From Mytilisepta virgata (taxonomy: Eukaryota; Mollusca; Bivalvia; Mytilida; Mytilidae), in the NCBI GenBank assembly GCA_028015205.1, contig CM051512.1:9980255-10044254 (forward strand): a DNA stretch of 64,000 bases, written 5' to 3'. This document shows positions 22,901-31,369 of this stretch, piece after piece; position 1 is the stretch's first letter; each line of letters starts with the position of its first letter. The notes below the pieces were generated by a model. The model was not told the DNA's origin and made no database searches. It saw only the letters and a program-made list of their open reading frames with translations. Made by a program: the position numbers and the translations under genes.

Positions 22901-25900
22901 ATTTTTTGCAGGCATTCCTATTGGAGTTTTCCAGAGTATGTTTTCCGTGGTTGCTATGGAAACATTTAAGTTGTTACCAGAACAAAATGGTTATATGATG
23001 TCTTATATCGGCATTTTGACGATGGTAAGTTTAGAATCAATATTTTATATATTGTTAATGTGCTCTAGAACCTACAATTTCTATTTACTATAATGCACTA
23101 TTATTTGTATATTAGAGGCATATCTTTCATTTGGATGTTTTGTACACTGACAAGGACATTAGTGTTCTTTGTACCTCTTAAAAATTGGATGAAAAACATA
23201 AATAAATATGCTGCCAATTATAATCAATAGTCGGTTGATTTCAACTGATATTAATAGATAATCGTTTACATATTATCAACCAATTGAACAAAATTAAGAT
23301 GGGTTATAGTGAAATTATGATTACTGAATTATAATCTATGCTTGTTTGTTCTGAAACAAATTAGGGACAAAATATAAAATTTAATTTTTTGTTTTTCAGG
23401 TTGTTCAAGGACTAGGGGTGAAAGTCTTGACAAAGAAATTTTCAGAGAATGATATATTAAAATGGTCCAGTTTTCTCCTTGTATGGTCATATCTGGCATT
23501 AGTAAGTATTCTCAGATTTATTTGGTTAGATTACTATTAGTTTCTTTATCTTTGATACCAATAGTGCACATTTCATCTATTTATGACTCATCAGTTCTGC
23601 TGAAGGACTAAAATGTCCATAATATTTTATTAGGTTAGATATACATAGTCATTGTCAGAAAATATAAAATTTATTTGGGCGAGCTTTAGAAACATGAGAA
23701 AAGGTGAGCTTTAGTGAGCCTTTTCCCCATGTTTCGCAGCGGGCCCAAATAAATTTTATATTTTCCAACAATGACTTTGTTTTGTCTTTATCCTGCAATC
23801 CCCTTTAGATACGTAAAATGCCTTAAAATTAAGTTTGAAGTAGTAATTCACTGACAGTGAAAATGCGGGAAACGCCACGGCGTCATCTGGTACATTCGCT
23901 ACGCTCCTCACGCTCTTCATGTAAACATGTACCAGTAGACTTTATTAGGTCATTGACCTAATACGACTAAAGTTTATTCTACCCCTTTTGTTAGACCGGA
24001 AATCCCTTGATTGCAGGATAAAACAACAATACTAGTGATACAGGTAAAGATTAATTTTCACCTATTACAGGCAAAAATGCCACACATGAACCTGAAAATG
24101 CATGTGTCAAAGGTGTGTCACATGCGTGATATGCATGCTTTATGCCACGCATGTAATACATGTGTGACACACATGTGAATGGCATGTATCTGAAAACGCA
24201 TGTGCATGCATGAGACACTGGTGTGTTTCTCATGCATGAAATTCGCATGTGAAACGCATGATTACATGTGTGAATCATGTGTATTACATGCGTTTTGCAA
24301 ACATGTGTCACATGCGTGGCATGAAACATCTCTAACACATATGGTGACACATGTGAAACGCATGTGTCATGCACATGCACATGTGTGGCATTTTTGCCTG
24401 TATAATCACAAAGAATACTGCTCACTTTGATAAATTAGAGGTTTTCCAAGACCAATTTAGCATGGTGCTGCACCATGCCTCCATCTTCAAGCACCATGCT
24501 GCCCTCATTATGAATTTTACAATGTGCCCCCAGGTAGCCAAACCTAACTTTCAATTTTTAGTTTAATCTTATCTTTTTGAAACTGATTTGCATTTAATCA
24601 TGTACCCCTGTTGTGTTGGCACACTTTTATGACACTTTTACACCATCACACTAGGGTGAAGGCTGTTTATTAAAGGGTTTTGATAAATATACTGCCATCA
24701 AGTCAAGGTGGGGTGCCCCCAATATTATCTTCTTTAACCATTGAGTGCCCTGAAAATACAAAATTTACCATGCCTTCTCAAATTTCTGGGGAAAGAACTA
24801 TAAATGATGTTGATGGATGTATGAATTATTGTTTAAAGTCCAGTGCCAATTATTAAATGCATATCAGAACAAGAATATGCTAATATTATATGAATATGAA
24901 CCCTTCTTCGTATTAGACCTACATGCTGAGCAGGATTTTTAAAGTGCTAGCTCATGAGGTAACAGTCCGCAGCAAGACATATCACTCCACCCAGACTCAT
25001 TTTTCTTACTTCCAGCCAACCAGTCTTTTGCTGTCACTCCTATATGCCATGTGCTTGGTGTAGAAGCAACAAAAATCCATTTTAATGTCATTGGTTTTAC
25101 CTGGCCGGGGATCTAATTTGCAACCTTATGCACTCATGGTGTGCAGGCTACCTCAAGAACACAGAGGTGTTCTTAGATAAATGAATACCTGTTCTTAATT
25201 AATGTTTTAAGGTTTTAGGCAAGTGATTTCTTACATTATATTTTAATATTTACATGTATTTTCAGGCTTTCGTCAGTGATATATTACAGATGTGTTTAGT
25301 AATGACACCATTAGTTGTTGGTTTAGCATCATCAAATATTGTTATATCTAGTGCCTTAACAAGGACAGTATCAGAATTAGATACAGGTAACTCTGTGTTT
25401 GTTGTTAAAAATACTATTTGGGATTTTTGGTTACTTTGTTGAATTCTATTTTAGTGCTTGTCTTGTGGTGTGCATTGTTGCTATGACAATGGTCCCTAAA
25501 TGTGAACAATTTTATTCGGTGTTTAGTCCTATGGGTTGTCTCATGGGCAACAGGTTGTCATGGTTAGTGCATCAGATTATGAACCCAATGGTCCCTGTTC
25601 AATTCGCATTTGGGATAAAAATTTCAGGGATCAAATTTGCGATGACCTATCAGCACCATTTCCTAGGATGATTCCGATAAAAGATGCTAGTCTGTGGGAT
25701 GGGGATGAAAAATGGCTATCCCGTGTTTAGAGAAAGCAATACCCTTAGTTTGTTAAAGACTTCCCTATAGATGTAAAAAATAAGTAGGCTAAAATGCCAC
25801 TACAAGTGCTGCTCTTGCACCTGCCAAGTGGAGAGGGATTAACATAAGTTGGTATAACTTGTTTCCCCAATTAGCTATAGATAAATAAGTTTAAACTGTT

Positions 25901-26899
25901 GTCTCATTGACACCTACACAATATCCTAACACAGTGTTCTCCCCAGGCTTATATAGCACAGTGGTACCACTGTGCTATAATTTCTCACCACTGTACTATT
26001 GATTTTGACAAATTTATATATTTTTTACTTTTAATGCAGTGATCTTTTCCCTTTTTCCATAGTTTACATAAGTTAAAAGCAGAATAATTAAAATCCAGTC
26101 AAATTCTACAAATTAATTTACTATTTCTCATAAACCATATGAAACCTTTTTCAAATTCTTAAAAATGCCTTTATTACAATACTAGAATAATTCCTTACAA
26201 ATCTATGGGAATTTCTACCACAATGCTATTAAAAGTTTCTGGGGAACACACTGCAGTAACATTTTAATTTTCAAATGTTTATTCAACCAGTTTTGAAAAA
26301 TTGATTCCACTATGTAAACATTTTTATTTAAAAATATTTTTAACCTAGTTTCATTGTAACTGATTGCTTTATTTCTAAGAACTATCACGCAGACCATGTG
26401 TTATGGCATGGTTGATAAATCATGTATCAGAGATTAATTTTAAGTAGAAAATGCAACTCCTTTGACATTTGTACAGTCCATTTTGTAAAGTAAAGATTAA
26501 CTATATATGTGTATGTAAGTTCAGTGTAACTTTACATGTCCTTGACCTCATTTTAAATGTCATATGCCAAATTTCTGCACGTAAATCATATTGCATGTGT
26601 ACAAATGTGCCAAAAACATGAATGGATCTGAGCAAAATTTGATTGAAATCAATTACTATGCTTAATCCTTAATTCCTAGATTTAGACTACATTGAAAACT
26701 TTATGTAATATTATAATGTCTTCTGCTTATTTCAGGTGTGATGTTAGGATTAAACATGGCTGTGAATTCATTAATCAGAAGTTTATCACCGACATTAGGA
26801 GGATATTTGTTACATTATTTTGGATTTCCTGTTTTTGGATACCTAGGGTTTACCATGTTATCATTTGTAACCATTCTGTTGTTTATTAAGTTTAGATAA
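7981..26899 (+). CDS. SLC22A18: SLC22A18-like major facilitator transporter, complete, nine exons
   Basis: A 12-helix MFS membrane transporter. Exons are 7981-8175, 18719-18962, 19771-19903, 20592-20698, 22630-22719, 22912-23024, 23400-23501, 25266-25386 and 26736-26899, all GT-AG with matching phases. They give 1,269 nt and 422 residues, close to the human protein of about 424. Exon 1 ends in a first membrane segment (TGTLP) that joins YLTKKLGVDPVMFGYLQTTF across a 10.5-kb intron. The MFS loop motif GQFGDKMGG follows at about residues 97-105. Later landmarks are AGQMIVTDTSSENERAAALG, FQSMFSVVAMETF and GGYLLHYFGFPVFGY. Peptide order and spacing match human SLC22A18 as I remember it. The human protein is a proposed organic-cation/drug transporter; the substrate here is unknown. 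Intron 1 carries a Gypsy element, and exon 4 has seeded a minisatellite that may affect splicing. Confidence 0.9.
8924..10024 (-). repeat. 3' LTR of the Gypsy element
   Basis: 1,101 bp, on the minus strand beginning TGTGACAAAATA and ending CATGTTACA. A TATAAATA box (minus strand) lies near 9625-9633. Downstream of it in the minus-strand sense is a cluster of five or six copies of a motif read on the plus strand as AAGGTAGCAAATGGCACTTA (about 8986-9215). Confidence 0.95.
10025..10044 (-). other. Polypurine tract of the Gypsy element
   Basis: Directly inside the 3' LTR; the minus strand reads as a purine-rich run (16 of 20 bases) ending GGCGTGGGTAG at the LTR border. This is where plus-strand DNA synthesis would be primed. 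Called from position and composition only. Confidence 0.55.
10480..11345 (-). pseudogene. Accessory third ORF: C2H2/C2HC zinc fingers plus acidic-basic tail, frameshifted
   Basis: Lies between integrase and the 3' LTR, where envelope genes sit in some Gypsy lineages, but encodes no signal peptide, membrane anchor or envelope feature. The likely start is MPKTKTTPRK at 11345. Two fingers follow: CAVCPAKFKTKD...H...C (C-x2-C-x12-H-x3-C) and CELCSYNTSKRA...H...H (C-x2-C-x12-H-x4-H). A hydrophilic Glu/Ser/Lys-rich stretch then continues across a frame change near 10985-10995 into a 169-codon frame (10989-10480) that is Ser/Asp/Glu-rich and ends in a Lys-rich region with predicted helix. The same composition on both sides suggests one frameshifted protein, though two overlapping ORFs are possible. 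It may be a nucleic-acid-binding or targeting factor; the function is unknown. Confidence 0.65.
11468..13441 (-). CDS. Gypsy pol, 3' part: RNase H and integrase
   Basis: 657 codons open in the same frame as the upstream pol segment, separated from it by one TAA. In order: RNase H (TDHGSLRWL; HNNADALSRKPC, about residues 1-110), an integrase zinc-binding H2C2 region (HLGVRKTLEKIRQKYYWPG then CDFCNKRK), and the DDE core (D near 298 in ATDILGPLP, D near 358 in SDQGRQFES, E near 394 in GGMVERFNK). A GPY/F-like module (YWKGPFKVLER) follows, with an acidic C-terminal tail. It inserts the cDNA into host chromosomes. All three catalytic acids are present. There is no obvious start codon near the TAA, so this is a segment of Gag-Pol rather than a separate gene. 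Confidence 0.9.
   Translation of the reverse strand: MLSQVDKNDKEVVIGYASRTLSKPERHYCVTRKELLAVVHFVKHFKHYLYGRKFTIRTDHGSLRWLMQFKNPEGQLARWLEVLSEFDMEIVHRPGKKHNNADALSRKPCKQCGYNSNWENNSNVQASVREISRESFSCGLTQDEQLSLKELQDADKNIQFIKEALLNEKRPSSLEVSGKSLGTKCLWSQWESLEISDGVLYRRFETSDKSKNRLQAIIPFKERRNVLYQCHDSKTSAHLGVRKTLEKIRQKYYWPGLHSDVRRYIAGCDFCNKRKNPIRKNKAPMHLVQSSFPMERIATDILGPLPETFDGNRYILVVSDYFSKWTESFAMPDMEALTVAKLIVEQVITRFGVPSNIHSDQGRQFESSLFSEMCKMLNIKKTRTTPYHPQSGGMVERFNKTLVTMLSAYVNEHHQDWDKQLPYVMMAYRSAEHETTGFTPNYLMLGREVSTPIDIMYEIPANVKSSPQNQWVWQLKERMEEAHEKVRQNTQSAMLRQKRYHDLKLSWQKFEKGEQAYVYFPVKKVGQSSKLASYWKGPFKVLERCSDLTYKLDCGSRGNPQIIHVDRMRKKNPQLIGGENEESLELTLGSQVDTTEGEERQPEKQSEYPQEASEALIDNDMEVVDKEFVSEEVQEVDAPNEGRRIRRRPVWMKDYYV
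13544..15751 (-). CDS. Gypsy gag 3' end, nucleocapsid, protease and reverse transcriptase
   Basis: 735 codons. It begins inside the gag capsid region, then has a CCHC zinc knuckle (CYNCGKSGHFWREC, near residues 108-121), an aspartic protease (CLVDTGATLSIV, near 186-197) and reverse transcriptase with the catalytic YLDD (near 611-614). It stops at a TAA (13544-13546) just after the RT thumb/RNase H connection. Homologous sequence continues in the same frame after the TAA, so the stop is a nonsense change or a recoded stop. Its ATG overlaps the TGA of the upstream gag frame (ATGA), but the family sequence runs across that point, so the overlap more likely reflects a 1-bp frameshift in gag. Confidence 0.9.
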   Translation of the reverse strand: MRLKVKQSRSKSLEEAIKLAVELEAFNKAEDSNRMKHGYLRSAEVSANHSDSCTAVCSSNDKTISKLEQDIQTLQKMIKDLACEMSTLKGKINFRSERDMSERKDKKCYNCGKSGHFWRECTFPKRDTSKFQGGQGHGNGNSKSNGRGKPKVSSIQNRRKNRKPSVSILDEAGMYIDVCIDETATKCLVDTGATLSIVSSTFYQQMKKKPVLEVSSQQITSANGGYLSVKGKGTFKLKIGESVFQLEAIVADVHANGIIGLDFLRDNKCVIDVVSGQLVIGKVSVDMHFEGPIGCYRIVASETVSIPPMSEMIIPGTVCVPKGQNVKHFEGIIEPLEEKLETAGPLTARTVVNTMDTVPVRLMNVKPEVQMVHKGTSIGQVCEILSVSANKMIQNNCNSKQQLRPDVQSLLDRSSKHLTKEQKQQLKELLVKYTDSFAETDRDLGRTSIVKHKINTGNAPAFKEPPRRTPVHLRQELDRQVDEMFEKGIVEKSNSPWASGVVLVRKKDGSYRFCVDYRRLNKVTMKDAYPLPRIDDSLEQLSGNAWFSTLDLCCGYWQVELDSSDRFKTAFATRKGLFQFKTMPFGLCCAPSTFERLMETVLAGLQWDVCLIYLDDVIVIGKTFGDMIHNLDQVLQRLQKAGLKLKAKKCCLCAKEVLFLGHVISESGIATDPSKIDAIKNWPTPSNVTELRSFLGLCSYYRRYIKDFSAKAKCLHRLTEKGRPFVWKQECQDAF
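15748..16659 (-). CDS. Gypsy gag, N-terminal part
   Basis: 303 codons. The N-terminal half is low-complexity, Lys/Ser/Asp-rich. Residues from about 170 on match a retrotransposon gag capsid domain (PATYDGVNSWIDYKSHFD, ERFAPPSQTELYRVQFRERR, then LPELGQILRRLANLAYP). Gag forms the virus-like particle and packages the RNA. The frame ends in TGA at 15748-15750 in the middle of the conserved capsid C-terminal region, and the remainder is in the -1 frame of the next segment. The break is before the zinc knuckle, not at the usual gag-pol junction. Confidence 0.88.
   Translation of the reverse strand: MSKLAYIMADLGSDIGYLTSAIEQIEDSLRRSFVHSTPKPNIRSDHADEKYKSDSVKNKSDSGFATGFQTSKSQDNETGNTIVFGTKPKVTFSKREHVDTEAWSSAETLPLKENVKKDSKVCDESKETSVQSNRGTSAVQNAVSVSDKKTVVDNDKDKNTNKNSNQGVKIKPATYDGVNSWIDYKSHFDMVAKVNDWSKDQKGLYLAVSLRGQAQAILGDLPSEARSEYDSLVNALEERFAPPSQTELYRVQFRERRRKATESLPELGQILRRLANLAYPTAPRDVRETLAKEQFIDALLIRI
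16834..16853 (-). other. Primer-binding site, tRNA-Leu type
   Basis: Four bases inside the 5' LTR. The plus strand reads GAATCCCACCGCTGCCACCA, which ends in CCA and matches the 3' end of a tRNA-Leu (AAG-type) as I recall it. Minus-strand cDNA synthesis of the element would be primed here. Confidence 0.8.
16858..17958 (-). repeat. 5' LTR of the Gypsy element
   Basis: 1,101 bp, no difference from the 3' LTR that I can see. It contains the promoter (TATAAATA, minus strand, near 17560) expected to drive the element's RNA antisense to the transporter gene. Confidence 0.95.
18104..18718. other. Remainder of transporter intron 1
   Basis: AT-rich intronic sequence between the MITE target duplication and the exon 2 acceptor (TTTAATACAG). 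No gene or repeat structure recognised. Confidence 0.6.
20622..21832 (+). repeat. Minisatellite derived from transporter exon 4 and its 5' splice site
   Basis: The unit is about 80 bp, running from GGATCCATACTTAGTG in exon 4 through the exon's end and its donor (GAAGGTAAG). The exon is the first copy; about ten further copies follow, at cagttcat positions near 20731, 20811, 21238, 21318, 21387, 21464, 21552, 21622, 21702 and 21782. Eight of the ten keep a GGTAAG donor. The array is interrupted by a separate element at 20875-21228. Confidence 0.9.
20875..21228. mobile_element. MITE with 95-bp TIRs and 9-bp TSD (Mutator-like)
   Basis: A 354-bp element with arms 20875-20969 and 21134-21228 that are inverted repeats of 95 bp with a single mismatch, starting CAATCTAATTAAAAACCGAT. 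It is flanked by perfect 9-bp duplications ACTTAACAT (20866-20874 and 21229-21237). Non-coding; long TIRs and a 9-bp TSD fit a Mutator-type MITE. It interrupts one unit of the exon-4-derived minisatellite, so it is younger than the array's expansion. Confidence 0.9.
23649..24024. repeat. Compound inverted-repeat element in transporter intron 7
   Basis: An outer hairpin pairs 23649-23682 (GTCATTGT...AAATATAAAATTTATTTGGGC) with about 23741-23775. A second inverted pair, ATCCTGCAATCC near 23790 and GATTGCAGGAT near 24009, closes the right part. Inside is the near-palindrome GGTACA...TGTACC. Probably one or two small non-autonomous elements; ends and target duplications not defined. Confidence 0.5.
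24068..24400. mobile_element. TA-flanked MITE with a CATG-saturated core
   Basis: Perfect inverted termini CAGGCAAAAATGCCACACAT at 24068 and in reverse complement ending at 24400, flanked by TA on both sides (24066-24067, 24401-24402), as for Tc1/mariner-like elements. The 300-bp core contains 26 CATG tetramers by my count, mostly as ACATGTG, CATGCG and GCATGC variants. Open frames on both strands are His/Cys/Met-rich artefacts of the repeat, not genes. Confidence 0.8.
24935..25165 (-). mobile_element. tRNA-derived SINE (copy B)
   Basis: Same family as 4800-5002: the minus strand reads a tRNA-like head, then ATCCCCGGCCAGGTAAAACC, GACATTAAAAT and a CCAAGCAC block. The head is more diverged than in copy A. 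It lies just upstream of transporter exon 8, antisense to the gene. Confidence 0.6.
25932..26253. mobile_element. hAT-like MITE with a 28-bp perfect palindrome
   Basis: The left end CAGTGTTCTCCCCAG and the right end (reverse complement CAGTGTGTTCCCCAG) are inverted and have a hAT-style CAGTG start. Possible 8-bp duplications (TCCTAACA / CAGTAACA) match only partly. A perfect 28-bp palindrome centred on GTGGTACCAC occupies 25952-25979, just inside the left end. It lies in transporter intron 8. Confidence 0.5.
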
Positions 26900-26957
26900 T
26901 GATTTCATGCCATTACATCGTGATGGACACGAGATATTTTAGTGAATTTATAACTGC

Positions 26958-26963
26958 AATAAA
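26958..26963 (+). terminator. Poly(A) signal of the SLC22A18-like gene
   Basis: AATAAA 58 bp after the TAA stop codon, the first canonical signal downstream; it implies a short 3' UTR. Confidence 0.7.
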
Positions 26964-28892
26964 CACATTTTATAAAAGATATCTGTACCATATTCTAATA
27001 TGACGTGCTACAGATGCTTGTAATATGATCATCACATGAAATGGCGTCGCTGTCAAAACTGCAACACTACAATCCATGGTATAACGTCATACATTCAAAT
27101 GATGCCAGATTGACAGTCGAAAACGAAAACCATATGTTGTACATTATCTAGAATGTTTGGATTTGCATTTAAATCTCACAAATGTGTAAGTCTGATTTTA
27201 TTTTGTTTGTTTTAAAACATTTTACTTTTTCTGTAAAAGTTCTCTCCTTGTTAAAATCAACATGGCTTCCCGTGGATGACTCCTTATAGGGTTCACTTTG
27301 ATTTCATAAATGATGTATATTGTCCTATTAGAACTGAAATAATTCATTGATGCCATGCTTTATCCTTATTTTAACATGGGTATGCATTAAATTTGTTAAT
27401 ATTTTACACCTTGATGTCACTTGGTGAAAATATAACAAAAAATAATGCCTACCCATGTTCAAATAAGCATAGAGCATGGCATCAATGAATTATTTCTTCA
27501 ACAAATCAAGTCAGATATATTTATTGCCAAGAGGGGCAATACAATAAATTTTTACAAAACAGACATAGATTGTATAGATGGAGAAAGATGCATGCTTTAA
27601 AGGTGACTGATGAAACACACATATTAGCCTTTCTACTTAAAAAAATGAAACTGTATTAATAAGTACATGAAAACATTTTTCTTATTGTTTCCAGTGTATT
27701 CTAAAAAAACTAAACACATCGTTACTAAAATGGTGAAAAATGGTTACAAAATATTGCCAAGTTTTTTGTATCTGTGATCAGAATTTAAAAGTTGCTAAAA
27801 AGACTGGTACAAGACTCACTAGACTTGTCTAGTGACATTTTCCTTAGGCTCCTCTACTGTTACCTTATAAAAGTCAGATGTTGTTCTGGAGTTAAGTCGC
27901 CTTGTCCATAAAAAAAATCAAATATGCACGAAAAATCACAAAATTAGCAATTTTCGGGTAAATTAAAAAACGTGTCGACTTAGATGGGCTCAATATATAT
28001 TGTTAAAATTTGAAACATACTTTGTTAAGATAAGTATCTTTCAATGGTCAACTGCTAATCAATGCTAAACATATAGCTTCAACTCCTATTTTGTGTTTTA
28101 ATTTAATGAAGTTTACCCTTGACTTAATGATAAACGTCCAGTAAAAAGCCTACACATATACAAACCAATATTAATGGCCTAGTTTGATCATTAAAGGGTT
28201 ACTATAGTTTAACTAAAAGTTTTTGCTGCGCATGTGTGGTCATTTAATTGTGTTTTGCTGCGCATGTCTGGTCAACTAAACATCTACCCACGATTTAAAA
28301 TGGTAGAACTATGGTAGAATTGTGATGTCACCAAGCATTCTGTTGATGGAGTTGATTGGTTAATCCTTATTCCGATCAAATCTTTGTTCAAGTAGTCCAA
28401 AACCTACCAAACTATAGTAGACAGATCGAACTAGGCCAATATAATATGAACCGTAACTCAGTTATCTCCCTTAACCAAGCTACCAAAGGGAGAATTTTTA
28501 TTACATTCCTTGTTATCTCCCTTTGGGAATAGGGTTAAATGAAGCTTATATATTATCTTTTCTCTGTACCTTTGTTTGTTTTTTCTCATTACCAAGTGAT
28601 CACAAATCGAAAAGTAACCAGGCATATACACTGTATATAACATTATAGGACCACTTTGGTTAATTTTGCTCTTTATAAACAGTGTTCTTAAACTGTATGC
28701 AATCTATTGGTAACTTAAAATAATTTTGTCTTTACAATGCCATCTTCTGAAAGTGTTTATAGGGAATCTATTTATTTTGGTTCATTTATTTATAGGTATG
28801 CAATGTATTTTTCATACTTTTTGCATTATTTTGGACATTCTTATACATTTCCATCACTTTCATTATGGTACAGATACCTGTAAAATTGATTG
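26964..28892. other. Intergenic stretch downstream of SLC22A18-like gene, no gene seen
   Basis: AT-rich sequence with a palindromic MITE at 27336-27496 and a GTTATCTCCCTT motif repeated at about 28461 and 28511, related to the word in the MITE at 2101-2257. No exons recognised. Confidence 0.5.
27336..27496. mobile_element. Palindromic MITE
   Basis: Termini GAAATAATTCATTGATGCCA and its exact reverse complement at the right end; the arms continue with mismatches (TTTAACATGGGTA against TACCCATGTTCAA). 161 bp, non-coding, target duplication not found. Confidence 0.7.
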
Positions 28893-28934
28893 ATTGATCG
28901 ATCGATCGATCCGTCGGTCGGTCAGTCGGTCGGT
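28893..28934. repeat. GATC / GGTC tetranucleotide microsatellite
   Basis: A run of GATC units grades into GGTC/AGTC units, a simple tandem repeat. Confidence 0.85.
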
Positions 28935-29090
28935 TATTGTTTTACGCCGAGCTGGGGATATTTCAGCCAATATCACGGCGACCTGTAATATCTGATGTTA
29001 TTGATGGAGTGATCCATGTTTTTATCCATTGTGTTATGTATGACATCACTGAACTGTGTGCCATAAAAATTATAATTTCTGTACTTTTTT

Positions 29091-31215
29091 ATACGACCGC
29101 AAAATTTTTGCGGTCGTATATTGGTATGACGTTGGCGGCGTCGTCCGTCGTCGTCCGAAGACATTTGGTTTTCGCACTATATCTTTAGTATAAGATAATA
29201 GAAATCTATGAAATTTAAACACAAGGACCACAAAAGGAAGGTTGGGATTGATTTTGGGAGTTTTGGTCCCAACAGTTTAAGAATTAGGCTCCAAAAAAGG
29301 GCCCAATAAGCATTTTTCTTGGTTTTCGCACAATAACTCTAGTATAAGTAAATAGAAATCTATGAAATTTTAACACAAGGTTTATGACCACAAAAGGAAG
29401 GTTGGGATTGTTTTTGGGAGTTTTGGTCCCAACAGTTTAGCAATTAGGGGCTAAAAAAGGGCCCAAATAAGCATTTTTCTTGGTATTTGCACAATAACTT
29501 TAGTATAAGTAAATAGAAATCTATGAAATTTAAACACAAGGTTTATGACAACAAAAGGAAGGTTGGAATTGATTTTGGGAGTTTTGGTCCCAACAGTTTA
29601 GGAATTAGGGGCCAAAAGGGTCCAAAATTAAACTTTGTTTGATTTCATCGAAAATTGAACTATTGGGGTTCTTTGATATGCCGAATCTAACCGTGTATTT
29701 AGATTCTTAATTTTTGGTCCCGTTTTCAAATTGGTCTACATTAAGGTCCAAAGGGTCCAAAAATAAACTTAGTTTGATTTTAACAAAAATTGAATTCTTG
29801 GGGTTCTTTGATATGCTGAATCTAAACATGTACTCAGTTTTTTTATTATGGGCCCAGTTTTCAAGTTGGTTCAAATCAGGGTCCAAAATTAAACTTTGTT
29901 TGATCCATGACTATGATGTCATTTTCTATTTTAATACGTTTATGGTGTATTTAAATGGGCTGTTATGGTTGCAAAGTATAAAGAAATGGGGGGGGGGGGG
30001 GATAATGAGAAATTGGGGAGGGGGGCAATTTTTTTCTCATTTCATATTTCATAAATTAAAAAGAAAATTTCAAATTTTTTTTAGCAAAAAAAGGGTGGCC
30101 AATTCTAAGTTCTTTGATTTCAGTTATTCTGTGTCAGAAACCTATTATGTGTCAAATATTTCAAGAAATTTTCAATTGCACAGTATTGCACAATAGCAAG
30201 AAATCTTCAGTTGCACAGTATTGTGCAATAGCAAGAAATTGATATGTGTGCCCTGTTATCAAAACTTTATTATTAACAAATTCCATTGGAAATTTACCAA
30301 TAACTTTAGTTTAATGAACTTCATTGGAAATTTGCCAATATAAAATGTGCTGATGAAGCTTTTTTGTTTATCTCATCTAAACTGCTTTTAAATTATGTTA
30401 TTTAAAATTTGCCATCCATGACTATGATGTCATTTTCTATTTTAATACGTTTATGTTGTATTTAAATGGGCTGTTATGGTTGCAAAGTATAAAGAAATGG
30501 GGGGGGGGGGGGGATTTGAAAACAAAATTTAGGGGGGGTAAATGAGAAATTGGGAAGGGGGGCAATTTTTTTCTCATTTCATATTTCATAAATTCAAAAG
30601 AAAATTTCAAATTTTTTTTAGCAAAAAAAGGGGGGGGTTACAATAAATTTTATTGTTTTTTGGCTTTTTTTTGGGAGGGAGGGGTCAATGTGCAACTTCA
30701 TAGTGTATTGCACAAAAGCTAAAAAAGGGGTAAATTTTTTTTTTTTTTTTGGGGGGGGGGGCAATTCTCCACAGCATATTGTATTGCACAAGAAGCAAAA
30801 AATTGAATATAAATTCAAATCATATGACCAATTCTAAGTTCTTTGATTTCAGTTATTCTGTGTCAGAAACCTATTATGTGTCAAATATTTCAAGAAATTT
30901 TCAATTGCACAGTATTGCGCAATAGCAAGAAATCTTCAATTGAACAGTATTGCGTTATAGGAAGAAATTGATATGTGTGCCCAATTTTAAATTTTAAATT
31001 GGTTATTTCTGATTTATATATAAAAACAAATAATACTGATATGGTTTGAACAGGTAAATTAAAAATTTTTAAGTTCTTAGACAACATTCATTCTGTGTCA
31101 GAAACCTATGCTGTGTCAAATATTTATTCACAATCCAAATTCAGTATTGTATCAAGCTTGAATGTTGTGTTCATAATTGCCCCAACTATTCAGGGTTCGA
31201 CATCTGCGGTCGTAT
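29091..31215. mobile_element. ACGACCGC-hairpin element with internal tandem duplications
   Basis: The left end is a 27-bp near-perfect hairpin (29092-29118, TACGACCGCAAAA and its complement). The same ATACGACCGCA word in inverted orientation marks the right end near 31205-31215. Inside are about three ~155-bp units (29160-29620, with GGTTGGGATTG and TTTTGGTCCCAACAG), two ~136-bp units (29620-29905), and a larger direct duplication (29907-30235 against about 30416-30975) that includes long G runs. I recall this family from mussel sequences. No coding region. Confidence 0.6.
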
Positions 31216-31369
31216 CTAGCTACGCCCAGCGGAGCATTTTATTAAATTTTGAAATGGACAGTAGGTGAGAAAGATTATGATGAATAATTTTTTGACACAA
31301 AATCCCCCAAAAATTTCTGATAATCGAACAATACTTTTATTGCTGTTCTTCATCTTAATGTCATAGTAA

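Noticed and set aside
24051..24430. Open frames on both strands rich in His, Cys and Met
   Set aside because: They follow from the CATG/ACATGTG word array of the MITE; codon content is that of the repeat and both strands are open equally.
25399..25730. Overlapping open frames in transporter intron 8
   Set aside because: No good start, no recognised family, and the frames lie wholly inside an intron; at most a piece of an unrecognised repeat.
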